Below, piece by piece: positions 49,824 to 61,868 of a stretch of DNA of 64,000 nt (positions within the stretch are counted from its first letter, which is position 1; every line of letters starts with the position of its first letter). The DNA is taken from NCBI RefSeq assembly GCF_043641665.1, contig NC_092180.1, positions 12,269,891 to 12,333,890 on the forward strand. Reading direction: 5' to 3'. A program made the position numbers and the translations under genes. The stretch is from Enoplosus armatus (lineage: Eukaryota > Chordata > Actinopteri > Centrarchiformes > Enoplosidae). A model generated the notes under the pieces. The model searched no databases and was not told where the DNA came from. It worked only from the letters and a program-made list of their open reading frames with translations.

Positions 49824-52800
49824 ATGAAAGGTGGAAGCTGTAGGAAGCCCAGCTGGGCTGTAGCTGCTCTGTTTCTCCCAGTTACCCTGCTGGTGCTGAC
49901 CTCCAGGGGGGCATCCAGCAGCCAGAAGATGACACAAACATCTATGGCTCATGCAACAGCCGCGTCTGCAGGACCAGGCCCCAGCCTGACGGATGACCTC
50001 CCAGGCCTCCGGGCAGTAGCAGACTTCTTAGCCAGCGAACATGCTCATGTTTGGCTCTTGTCCCTGGTGGGCTCTGTTGCTGTAGGCCTCAGTGGAATCT
50101 TCCCCCTGCTTGTCATTCCTATCGAAGCTGGAGCCGCCCTCAAAACAGAAGGTAGGAGATGACAAAGCAGAAGAGTTCAGAGTTCAAAGAAAGGGCCATT
50201 CGTCTGCCCTGGCATCCATGTTTCTCACACTTCTTACAACTATATACATAAAGTTCAAGCTCTTTTGTGGCTCTGTTGTAAATCTCAGCTCTCCACACTC
50301 CCTAACGAGGGAAAACAACCCCAGTGGGATCAATAAGTAGTTCTTCTGGGTCTTTGTCAGCCAGTCCTTGTCCCAGCTGCATCTTCTTCATCGTTTAAAA
50401 TTTTAAAGATCCCCGTGAAATGGACACTTCCTGGAAAACAGAGCATCTTCAGTGGTGACCTCATGAACTCCATTGCATGTTTTTCTCCATGAAGCATGAG
50501 CATGTCTAACAGCATAAATGAGATTGAAGGTTTTGAAAGCAGGCTGTAAGTGACGTAAATATACAGAAAACATTGTTTTTTGCCTCTATAAAATAACAAA
50601 ATCAGTAGAAAGAGCTATGTCTTGATTGACTGATTACGAAGAATGTCAGACTGTCAGTTAAAAGGTCACCCATCTCCACTCTAAAATTGAATCGAAAATA
50701 TACAGTGGGGAAAAATTATTGAAAAATGAAAAAAGACACTATATGTAGAATTTTAATATTCTCGGGTCTCGCACCCCCAGAGGTACTTCTTAAAACAAAA
50801 ATAACAGTCTACGGCCATGCTAGCGATTCTGAGGCACAGTGGTGATTTGAGCTAAAACCACCATTAGCATGCTAATATGCTCACAATACTAACATGCTGA
50901 TGTTTAGCAGGTATAGCATGCTAACATTTGCTAATTAGCGCAACACACAGTACAGCTGAGGCCGATGGTAATGTCATTAGTTTTGCAGGAATTTGGTCAT
51001 AAACCAAAGTATTGGACAGAATAAAAGTTTGACCTGATGATAAGCGCTGGATGAAAAGTTAAGGGATGACAAAAGTTATCACAATTCATCCTGAGGGGGA
51101 CACAGATGTGTGAACCTGTTTCATGGAAATCCATCTAAGTGAGATATTTCACTCCAAATCATAAGATGATGCTAGAGAAGGGGTCAAGGAATCACCAAAG
51201 GATACACTGTCTGTCAGGGAACCATGACTGTCAAAATGTACAAAATGTTGTGTCAATCCTTGTGATCTATGGTGAGATATCGCTGGAGATGTGAAAACTT
51301 TGACCTGCTGGTCACACTAGATGAGAAGTTGGACGACCACCAAAGTTTGTAGGATTCTTCCTTCGGGGGCCATGAATGTCTGTACAAAATATCATGGCAC
51401 TCCATTTAGCGCATAAAAAAACCTGAGCTGAGCGGAAACACTTCAATAGCCAGGCCAAAGTGACTGTAGGTCAGGCTGAGGCCTGCGGCCTCTCCAGTGG
51501 CCCCACCCACAGGAACGTGGCATTCCAGATGTATTTTAGGCCGTGGGTTTGCAGTCCTGACCGGAGGTTAGTCATTACTGAGGGAAATCCTAAAGCATGA
51601 ATAATGTCTGTGGAACACATGAGAGACAATTTTGTGGATTTGTGTGTGTGTGTCATGTTTTACATGTGAAAACATTATAAATTAATCAGTAGAAAAAATG
51701 AGGAGGGAACTGTAGAGCTGTAAAGTCTTGATTGTGGCTAAAAATTAAAGAAGATCACATGAAATTGATGTACAGTTCTTTATTAAACATACTTTGCAGT
51801 AATTGCTACCTTTTTTAAAAAAACAAAAAAAAAAAAAAAAAAAAAACCCAAAACATTTTCTTCTCGTTTTCTTTGTTTTGTCAGCCGGATGCCAGAAGCT
51901 GAAGCAGCTCTTGAGCTTTGCTATTGGTGGTCTCCTTGGCGATGTATTCCTTCACCTCCTTCCTGAGGCGTGGGCGCTTTCTGGCTCTTCAGGTGGGTCA
52001 CCTTTCCACCAAAACCATCACCACCATAGTTATTATTATATCTCTGACCCATTCTTCCCTCTTAAAAATACATGAAAATAGAATAGTTCTAGGTGAAATT
52101 GGCTAATTATATGTTTAATTATAATTGTATGTTTTATTAATTATAATATAAAACTATATTAATACTGCTCCATTGCCTTGTCTTACTAATAGTCTGCTTA
52201 AGACCTTCTCACATACAACAAAGACCAGTGAACCTCATTTGGGAACAGTAGTTCTTCAAAAATATTTTTAAATATGTTAATTATTCATTACATTGCTTTC
52301 AGAATGTGAATATTTATTTGTTATTATTATTTACCCAACTCTTGGTTTTAGTTATTATTATAAACAGTGTTGTTTGTCGCACTACCACTTGTTGTGTGTT
52401 GTATGTTGTAGCTTGGTGGTCACTTACTGCATTTATTCACTCAGTCTTATGTCTCTCTGCTTTCATGCTAGCTAGTAAACAGAACCACTACATGACCCAG
52501 GGCCTGTGGGTAATCGTTGGCCTGTTGTCCTTCCTACTCCTGGAGAAGATGTTTCCAGAGCAAGACAGCCAGGAGGATCCCACTTCAGATTCAGACCTGA
52601 ATTTTAACTCTGCTGTAAGTATTTCAGCTGAAATAGTATGTTTTTTAGAAGAATATGCCATCAATAGGAGTCTGATGGCACACAGACATGCTAATACAAG
52701 CCTCCACATATTTTTCTTTTCAAAGGTATGCTTAGTATTGACCCCTGTTAGTGCTTGGTTTGCATATTTCTGGCAGTGTTATAAGTGTTTTGGTGAATGT

Positions 52801-55800
52801 AGCATCAGATGACCTACTATACAACTGGCCTATCAGTGACCTCCTCTAACAGGAAAGAGTTTAAAGGAATAGTTCAATGTGTCATTTTTATGCTTAGGTT
52901 TTTGTGCAGATTAAGCAAACACAATATTAGCATTAAAGCTAGTGAGCTTAAGAGGTAATGGTAGGCAGATTTAGTAACTTTTGGATGGAGCCAGGCTAGC
53001 TGTTTCCCCCTGTCTCCAGTATTTATGCTAGCATATTTCCCAAAATGTCAAACTATCCCTTTATAAGATCCTTTTAGTATAAATACTTTTATCATTGAGC
53101 AAGCTAAACCATATGAGAGATTGTGTCAACTCTGTACTGTGTCGAAACAGCTGTTCATATTTATTTTTTACTTAGTGAGAGTGCTTGTCCTAATCAGCAT
53201 CAAAGTTGAAGTTTAGAAATTATATTACAAATAGTGCAACATGAAATATGACTGGTTGCAGTATGTTTGTAGAGGCTGTCTCATCCTCCCTCCTGCCTTT
53301 TTATTTATTTATTTTTTATTTTTTTGCCAGTGAGGGAGAAGATTGGAATCTACGGCTCAGCTCCTCCACTTGTGTCTATTTATAGTGCCAGGGTGAAGCA
53401 GCTGCTTTAGCCATTTCAGCGTCCACAGGAGAGCACTCAGCTTATAGACAGAGGCAACAATAGACAGGGACCGAGTGTGACAGTGTGTGTGAGAGACAGA
53501 GAGCGAGGTTATGCGTATTTTTTTCTTTCCTTGCCAAAAGGTGCAGGGACTGCAACAAGCTAGACTTCTTTTTACTGGAATTGGGTCAGTGTTTTTCAGA
53601 ATCAGGATTTTGATGGATGCATTATATATGTGGAGAGCAACAATGTTTGATTGAAAATGTGAAGAAGTCATTTTATCACTCTATCTCTTATTTTAGATAA
53701 TTCTAAATTCCTCATTAAACAAAACTTGCAAGGTGTTTTGCAGTGACAATTGAGCTCTGATCTGTTTTACAGCAGGAGGAGATTGATAACCCTGAAAACT
53801 CATCACCCTTTATTACTTCCTCATGCTTCAATCATAGTCAAATTAAGTGAGCGGGAAATAGCCTGCTGTCTTCTGGTGGCAGGAAAGGAAATGTTTGCTC
53901 CATGTCTATCAGTCTAAATGGCAACGTAAGTGGTTTCTGATTGAGGGAACAAGGAAGTTGGCTGTTCTCGGAAAACAGAGGATATAACCAGAGATGAATC
54001 GGTCTCTTCTTCTATATTCAAAATATAAATGTTGAGCAGTGTTGGAATTTAAGGGTCATCTATTATGTCTGAAAAATAAAGCAGAAGTACACATTTTTCA
54101 CTTATTACTGCAGGAAGAAAAATAATTAGGGCATTTTTCAAAAGCTGTTCTGCTGACAGTGGGTGAAACCCTTTGACGCACATGAGGAGCAACAATAAAA
54201 TGTCTGTTTATTGTACTGTTGAATTCAGGCTCCATTAAATTACTGTTTTTAGACTGGTGTTGTTTGTGGCCAAGGTGGTTTCCATAGGGGAGACAAGCTA
54301 ATGACATATTACTTATTGTGGGCACTGATGGGTAATGGGAACATAAAGATTATTTAGTTTAGAGTTTGGGGTTATGGCACACGTGGGGACAACGTGTTCA
54401 TTTTTGCCTTGTTTTTCTTCCCTTTTTCTCTGCAGACACAGTCTGATTCAGTTTTCAGTGGAAATGCAGTGGCATCACTCAGAAATGGGCACCATGCAGA
54501 CTCATGGAAATCCTCCAAGCAACAGAGTCTGCAGGAAAGATCAGAGAAAATCAAGGTAATGCTGACAACCAAAACATTTTCCAGTTAACAAAAAAAGACA
54601 GAATATGATTTATTTTTTTTAAATAGACACCACTTGGGGTAAACTCTTGATATGGGTTGCTTATGTAAGAGATGCATTTTTTGCTTCTTCAGTCCTCCAA
54701 TTCATTTAGTTTGTCATAACCAGCAACTTAGTTGGCTCAATGAAACCACAACAACAAAATTGGCTCAGAAATTCATGGTGCATCACCAGCAGCTGCAGCA
54801 GTTTCTTTGTCTTCTTACGCTGGACTCAGATTCCACAGATTCCACAGAGGAACGGATCATTTACAGCCTTGTTTTAATGGGGTCAAACTACAAAGCTGGG
54901 TGTAACTTAAGCTGACATCACAAGTAATTAATTATAATTAAAATTACAACCTGATCAAGTTTAGAATTGTATCTTAAAGAGTGACTGATAGATAAATACA
55001 TTCCTGTTGGCCATACTTTTGACTAATTAATGGTAATGTGAGTAACAGTGGCATTATGTTTCGTGTCACACAGACAAGTGGATACCTAAACCTACTGGCC
55101 AACTGCATTGACAACTTCACCCATGGTCTGGCAGTAGCAGGGAGTTTCCTGGTCAGCAAAAAGGTAAGAAGCTGCCATAACCTCAACAATAAAAAGACTA
55201 AAAATCAATTCTCTTGGAAAGTCCATATTTCTCATTCAAATGTGGTTTACACAAAAAAGGTTTGTTTTCATCAATGAATGAGAGCGCCCACATTCTTTCA
55301 CCCTGTGCTACATTTAGAGTAATATGCATGTAAACTAGATTATTGTATATTATGAAGTTGCTTTGCTTTGTCTTGCTCAGATGCTTTTTCCGTTGGGCAA
55401 AGATACAGTGTAGAATTTGAAGTTTTGAAGGCCTAAAATATACTGCTGTTTTACGCCAGTCAGTAAATATTACAATAAAGTTTTTACAGTCTCAGAATGC
55501 AGCATATCGAATTCATGTTTACTTATTTCATGCAGTCAGTCCTTGAATCAGAAGTGAAAGAAAAACTGCCATGCATTAAAAAAGACAAAACCACCAGTGA
55601 GGAAATTGTGTTTTACAACAGATCTGCAGTTATGGATCTGGATCCGTGCATCTACATTTCTGACCACACTGGGTTAGCAGATGACTCATGTATGAGAATG
55701 TGATTACGTTCACACGTAGTCCTCACCATGTATATTTATACATGAAATCCTGGTTTTGTGTAATTGGAGGTGAAATGGCTCCCGGTGTTGCAGACCCACA

Positions 55801-58700
55801 CAATCATGAAGTGACAATCATTGTTAATAAATATTGTGCATATTACTGACAGTTGGCTGCCTGGCAGGTCGACATGTAGGACAATTTAGTAGCAAGTTAT
55901 TCAAGTATCAGTTATTGTCATCATTGATTGATTCTTGACCAGCAGCCAAGAAAACACAACATTAACATATACTGTATTTATAAAGCTGGAGAAATGTAAT
56001 TGTATAGGGAGGTACTTGTACTGTAGATTTGTGACCCTACCAGATCCAAAAAAATGGTTTGGGGAAAACTCAAATCCTGCCTTCAGAGATGTCGGACTGA
56101 ATAAGAGACTTGTTGTCCATTCAATGTAAATATCAGGCTCCATCTGCTATATTACAGGTTCAGATATGGAGTATTAAGCAGGAGAGCTGCAGCTATAACA
56201 CTTAATGAAAGCAAAGGACAAAAATGTATCAGGGGAATTTGGACATAAAACACCGTCCTGGTGAGTGCAGTGTTTGGCAGCTTATACAGCCTCACTGGCA
56301 GAGAGGTAGACTTTATTGTATCAGCGTTCCTACAGTTGTAAGAGTGGACCACTCGGCATACATTCATTACAGGATACAACAATCTTTTTCCGTTTGAAAC
56401 GTACTCTAGTCATATTATCTTGCATGCTTGTTAAAAAGGTTAATTTTTAACTGCAGTAACATGGATTTGTGTCGCTTCAGTAGGTTACTGTATATGTGTG
56501 GCAGTGGGAAGGAGAGAGTCCAGCTGGAGAAACATAAGGCTATCAGCATGAACGATGAATTGAAGTGCCAGAGAGGAAGTTACCTAGATGTCACAAACAT
56601 ACACATACAAGACATCTCCCCGGTGTTTTCTGTTTACTCTCATGCGCATTTGTCACAGTGTGATTTTGCCACAATGAAATGCTCAACGCAGTGTTGATTA
56701 AACATGAATAAGTTCACAGTTTTTAATTCTGAATGGCCGATGAACATACTTATCACTTAGATCTTTTATTAGTAAATAGCATTCAAGGATATCAGGATTC
56801 TGTTTTAATTGTATTTTTTACTCACCTTCCCCTCACTGATTTGATCACTGACTGAGTTTTGATCTCTCAAGGTTTTGATCCCCTTGGTTCTTGGACAAAG
56901 GTTCATTTTATCATTATTTCATTTAGCTACATTATACACTTTTTTAATTAATTTAATGTTAACAGATTTTTAAATACTTATACTTACGTTCACATTTCTA
57001 TTTTATTATGACGAAGTCTTTGGCTACTATCTCATCAACGTTTAAAATTTTGTAAATGTAATTTTCAAGAAAAAGTTTAGAATATTATTTAGGCAAGTCC
57101 CTAATAAGGATGAAGTAGTCATACATTTTCCCTTTTGAAACAGAGAACATTTTACAAAGTAAGTCGTGTTAATGACACGTTTCTTGCAGGTTGGGTTCCT
57201 CACCACCTTTGCCATCCTGCTCCATGAAATCCCCCACGAGGTGAGATTTCATAATTCTTCGTTAAACTGTACAGTATAATTCAAGTTCAAGGTTTACTTG
57301 AAGCTTTCATGTTTACATATCAGACAGTACGTAGGAGGAATCTGACTGCTACAGTGCTTGTAAACACGCTGAATATGTTTAGCCATTCCTCTGCTGTGTC
57401 ATCGTCTGCAGGTGGGAGACTTTGCCATTCTTCTGAGGGCCGGGTTTGACCGGTGGAGTGCTGCTCGCATGCAGCTGTCCACGGCGCTGGTGGGGGTCTT
57501 TGGAGCTTGCTTTGCTCTGTGCGCTCAGTCACCAAAAGGCACAGGTAAGATAGGACCAGTTCTCAGTATACACATAATCAAACACATTATTGTTAACTGG
57601 AGACCATTTTACAGTTGTCAGAATCAGTCATAAGTCTTTCTTACCGTTTCTAGAAAATGCCACTGCCTGGATATTGCCTTTCACTTCTGGAGGCTTCCTC
57701 TACATAGCCTTGGTGAATGTGGTGCCTGACCTGCTAGAGGAGTCCAGTTTAAGGTATGTTGGATGTTTTTGAATACTCATTCTCTTAATGGTGCTCTTTT
57801 TGTAAACAAACAAATGTTATTTTTACATTTAGTGTTACTCATTAAAACCCACTGTATGTGACCTTGAGGTCTAACTAACATGTTGAATGCATTTCCTTTG
57901 TCATAAAACATTTGCAAATCCGCCATACACAAAAATATTTTAAATTCTGCATTGTTTACATCCATGTTTACTAGCTTGTAGTTTTCTTCCTCACTGCCTC
58001 TGTTGGTGCATTGCTACGTTGATCATAAACAAACAAAACAGGGACCCACTTGTAACGACATGGCTCCATAGTGCTGCCAGTGGCCAAAAACTACACAGGG
58101 CACCTTTTAACCTTTTCTGTGTTGTTGAGGTTGAACCATGATGCAGTGTTTCCCCTAGGATGGAGTTGTAGCAGCGGAGGTGAAGAGGTTTTTATCTCAC
58201 TCATGTACAAAAATGTGTGCACTCGCAAAGCGCTCCCCAGGAAGAAGAAAACAATCAGTGCGTGTGGAATACAAACTACCTTTGTATCAAGATGGATCTT
58301 CCAAATGTTGTTTATTTCACAGATATGTGTTTCCTTGCGTACTCCTTTCAAATGATTGCGTTTGCTGTAATGTTACTGTGCGATATGTTAGTTTCTAAAG
58401 AGATAAGACGGAGCCCTCTCCTCTCGTAGAGTTCAGCATAACGTAACGCCGTTGCTAAGTGCATTAAAGGGGAAACACTGTGGTAACAATGTAAGAAGGC
58501 CGTTTACTGTAGAACAAAACCTGGTATATTGTGTGAAATGAGTAATGAGTTCTGTGGTGTGAAAATGGGCAGATGGCATATTTCTTTAATGGACCTGTAA
58601 CCTTTGTGGGGGGGGGGTTTCCAGGCACTCTTTACTGCAGATTCTGCTCATTTTCTGTGGCGTGGCTGTCATGGCTCTCCTCTCTGCTGTTGTTGACTGA
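49824..58700 (+). CDS. slc39a13: Zinc transporter ZIP13 (SLC39A13), complete coding region, 9 coding exons
   Basis: ZIP-family (LIV-1 subfamily) transporter that in mammals moves zinc out of Golgi/vesicular stores and is needed for connective tissue and BMP/TGF-beta signalling. Coding exons: 49824-50151, 51885-51992, 52472-52614, 54436-54555, 55074-55163, 57190-57240, 57412-57544, 57654-57753, 58625-58700. They total 1149 nt, 382 aa plus stop, with all phases consistent. An N-terminal hydrophobic signal-like segment ([15 protein letters not shown]) is followed by [40 protein letters not shown] and [16 protein letters not shown]. The transport core has [18 protein letters not shown] (TM4) and [20 protein letters not shown] (TM5, HExPHE metal site). 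The C-terminus ends in a membrane helix. The variable cytosolic loop (residues about 170-230) is least conserved. Confidence 0.95.
50820..51440. repeat. High-copy percomorph interspersed repeat (GCTAACATGCTGATG type)
   Basis: Contains CATTAGCATGCTAATATGCT, ACAGTACAGCTGAGGCCGAT, GTCATTAGTTTTGCAGGAAT, CCAAAGTATTGGACAGAATA, ATTCATCCTGAGGGGGACAC and TGTACAAAATATCATGGCAC. These words occur in the same order in a very abundant percomorph repeat I recognise. It lies in slc39a13 intron 2. No coding capacity is seen. Confidence 0.7.
51822..51846 (+). repeat. A-rich tract before slc39a13 coding exon 2
   Basis: About 25 A interrupted by one C, 40 bp upstream of the exon acceptor. Confidence 0.85.
52860..53065. 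mobile_element. Short complete copy of the foldback MITE-like family
   Basis: Starts GTTTAAAGGAATAGTTCAAT and ends CCCAAAATGTCAAACTATCC followed by CTTTATAA, so the ends are inverted repeats. The interior has GCCAGGCTAGCTGTTTCCCC. About 200 bp long, in slc39a13 intron 4. Confidence 0.65.
58000..58440. other. slc39a13 intron between coding exons 8 and 9, possible repeat
   Basis: The stretch AAACAGGGACCCACTTGTAA to CTAAGTGCATTAAAGGGGAA looks like an old interspersed repeat. Short open frames here (up to 94 codons) have no recognisable product. Confidence 0.35.
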
Positions 58701-59530
58701 ACATGGAGCGAACCCCCCCCCCTTTCACCTTACCAAACACTAAAGCTCAGCACTGGAGAGACATCCTGTTCTCCACCAACCGCTGATGATTGGTACCTCT
58801 CATTCATGGAAACAAAGAGATTACACCTCCTTTTGATATCATCATGTTACACTAAAACAAACATCCATCAAAAGAACGGCACTTTATGGATGGATGACTG
58901 AAAGGAAGACCTTCCTTGTGTGGACACTTTAAAATGTGCCAGACTTAAATCTCGAGGGAATTAAGAGGGTTTGTGTGGATATCTGTTACCAAATTGTCTT
59001 AAAATGTTGATCAGACAATCATTTTGTTTTGCACATACATTTACACAGGTACACCTGATGTACCTGTGTCAACACAACTGGTATTATTGGACCTCCTTCT
59101 TTAAAATGTATTCAACCTTAAATTGTTTAAACATTGTACTATTGTTACTGTTGTGCATCTTCTGTTTCCGATGTAGCTGCTGCATATTTATTAACAATGA
59201 GACGAGCAACAAACCGCTTTATCAGATGTACTACCACTCCATTATTTTGTCTTGTTAAGAAATAAGTGCCAAGAAGTCAGGATGGTCAGTTACCCTAATG
59301 TCAGGTCTACACCAAAGTACTTATTTTTTTCTGTTTGTGTCGTCCCCACACAGTACAATCTGCACCTTTTTGAGCACAAGTTGCTGCTCAGACTAAACTC
59401 TGCTTGAGTAAATAATTGTGATAAAGTTGAAAGTAATTAAAGAAAAAGATTGGTACTGTTTTAACCAGGATTATTCACATCACTATGTTGTTGAAGTTTC
59501 TACCCCTGAATAAATAAATAAATAAATATA
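58701..59530 (+). other. slc39a13: slc39a13 3' UTR
   Basis: Follows the TGA at 58698-58700. It ends with an AATAAA at 59509-59514, embedded in AATAAATAAATAAATAAAT, the best candidate poly(A) signal; this predicts a 3' UTR of about 830 nt. Confidence 0.6.
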
Positions 59531-61060
59531 TATCTGTATAAAAAAAAGACTGCTGTTTGTTTTCAACTTTCACAGACAATTAGTCTGAAGAACTGGAACA
59601 CAGGCATTATAATGATCTCAGTTGGATTAGGATATCCTGATAATGATAGTAGACCTGTTAGGTGCTGAGGCAGCCCAGTGTGTTGAAATGACCTCGCTCC
59701 ACAAAAGCCTGTCCACCATGAGCATATTTTTACTGCAAAGATCCTATGCCTACAATGTCATATGGGAGGGGAGGGAGGGGGGTATTGATTGTGTGTTCAC
59801 ACTTGTCCAAATTCAACCCAGTCTGTTTGGCATGCTTCTATTGCCATAACGACTCCACCGCGGGTTGCCTTCCTTAGTCATCAGCCTGTGAGCAGCCTAT
59901 TGTCTGTGGGAGCCTTCCTCAGTCACAGCACAGAAGGACAACAAACAACCACTATGTACACTGTAGTGGAGGACGTTCAGCCGAGTGACAAATCTTTCAT
60001 TGATACACGAATGAGTCCCCATAACTTCATAGTCAGTCCAAGTGTTTAAGTCCTGGACTATATATGATTGATCTTTACTGGCTTACTGCTCACAAAACCC
60101 TGAAATTTTCCATCATGTTTTTTGATTTAATGCCCATGCTGAAGACAACATCATGGACAGATTGTCTCGCACCAAAACTGTGAACGTTTCCAACGTGACT
60201 TTACAAGTTATACACGCATGAAAACAATCAGTCGTGTCAGTGTTTTACGCTGTAACATGCTCTTGTGCTATCAGGAATCAGTTCCAATAAGCTTGGTAAC
60301 AGATGGTCTATCATTCATAGTGGCCGAGTCTCATTTAAGTGCGAGTCTGTTAGAAATAAGGAAGTAAAGGTGTGTTTGAGAATTAGGCTTCCTATATAAT
60401 CCAGTTCAAATGTGCCTTATTGATATGATCATAATTATTGCCAAAGCAGGTTGTACACGCTTTAGAATGTTATAACAATTCACATTATAATTATATAACA
60501 TATGAAATGTATTTTCATTGTCATAAAGCTACTATACAACACTACATATAATGTATATAGCCTACTACATAATGAAGAAACATAACTAATCGTTACTGTT
60601 GTATTCAAATGTATTTGATGTCCTTTTTTTTATCTTAACCATTCTCTTCTTTTAGCAATAGTTTGGTGTGTTTGTCTTAACGTTCCCTGTAGCACATTTG
60701 CTTTTATTGGCCTGTGTACACAAGGAGCACCATGTATACATAAAGGTAGAGTGAATGAACAGTTTGTAGTGGTGATCGAGTTATGTGACTTTATATGCTG
60801 ACCTGCCTCTTAGGAGGGCACCGCTTTGCATGACACAAGTAATTTATTAATTCCTAAAATTATATTTAATATCCAAACATATAAAAATAGGTAAACAAAC
60901 ATTTTACAAATGTCATAATCTAAGATGGCACTCATCTCATATCCAATCACCAGCAATATTAGAACAACCACTTTGTTTTGCTGCTGTTCAAGATAATAAA
61001 TTAGTATGGATTTAAAAGACGAACTGTATTTGATTAAATTCTCCCTCCGTGACACCTGAG
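59531..61060. other. Intergenic region between slc39a13 and tmem178b
   Basis: About 1.5 kb. I see no conserved exon, RNA gene or clear mobile element. Confidence 0.5.
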
Positions 61061-61471
61061 TTTGACATGTTTACCAAATCCAAAAGGTGACCATTGAAGC
61101 ATCACAAATGACCACTCCCCCACACCAGAGCAGCACACTCCTGTCCTCCCCATCTCGCAACAACCTGGAGGAGAGAGCACGCAACTGCACCCCTGCCCCT
61201 GCCTCCTCCTCACAGCGTTGGTCGCCATCCATCCCCTCTCCTCCTGTACCATAACAGATGGTGGGAACAACATTGCATCCACCGGGTACCACAACAATAG
61301 ACCGCAGCATCCAGTCCAGACAACGCTGGCCTTGCACCATCATGCTCCTAGTGCAGGACTGCGCGAGGCTCTGAGTGCCGTCGTGATTCATTTCACGCGG
61401 TACCACCACCACCACCACGGCCACGGAGGAACCTTCTTGCGACTGTTTGGGCTCTCCATCGAGCGGGGAAG
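61061..61471 (+). promoter_or_regulatory. tmem178b: GC-rich 5' flank/UTR of tmem178b
   Basis: Sharp rise in GC compared with the preceding AT-rich DNA, with CpGs and a CCACCACCACCACCAC run just upstream of the ATG. Probably promoter and 5' UTR. No TATA box is seen, and the start site cannot be placed. Confidence 0.45.
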
Positions 61472-61868
61472 ATGGCCGCTATGAAAATATTAACAGGCAC
61501 AGGGCTCTTCTTGGCGTTCTGTGCGCTGGGGCTGCTCGCCATGGCGATTTGCACCGATTACTGGTACGAGACCGACGCGAGGAGACATCGAGAGAGGTGT
61601 AAAAACTATGCCAACAAGCGAAACGACCCGGGGTACATCTACATTTCAAACCACAACCTCCCCCTCCAGATGCCTCCAAAGAGCCTGGAGAGGAAAGGTA
61701 ACGGCCCAGATGCTGGTGCTCTCATCAGGGGGAAGCGGCACTTTCTGGCCGCGGCGTCTGCCATGGAGTCTCACTGCAGTCGGCAGTTTAACTCCACCAT
61801 CTCCGGGCTTTGGAGGAAGTGTCACCGGGAGGGCTTCGACCTGGAGACCGAGGACCTTATTTACAAAG
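61472..61868 (+). CDS. tmem178b: TMEM178B-like four-pass membrane protein, first coding exon only
   Basis: Encodes 132 residues and ends in phase 1 at a donor (TACAAAG|GTAAAC). A first membrane helix (GTGLFLAFCALGLLAMAIC) is followed by TDYWYETDARRHRERCKNYA, DPGYIYISNHNLPL, a putative glycosylation site (NST) and [12 protein letters not shown] then LIYKG. Human TMEM178B reads [20 protein letters not shown] and [20 protein letters not shown], clearly closer than TMEM178A. The GLWxxC motif places it in the claudin/PMP22-like superfamily. Relative to human it carries a few extra residues around KRHFLAAASAMESHC. The remaining exons lie past the right edge. Confidence 0.88.

Noticed and set aside
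53773..53846. Exon-like segment in slc39a13 intron 4 (TTTTACAG acceptor, AA|GTGAGC donor, open frame [10 protein letters not shown])
   Set aside because: It is 74 nt, so entering in phase 0 it would leave phase 2 and break the frame into the next exon at 54436; the gene joins perfectly without it. It could at most be a poison exon.
61071..61424. 117-codon minus-strand open frame upstream of tmem178b
   Set aside because: Falls in the GC-rich promoter/UTR of tmem178b. It is repetitive in Val/Gly/Arg from CCACCACC runs and has no family resemblance.
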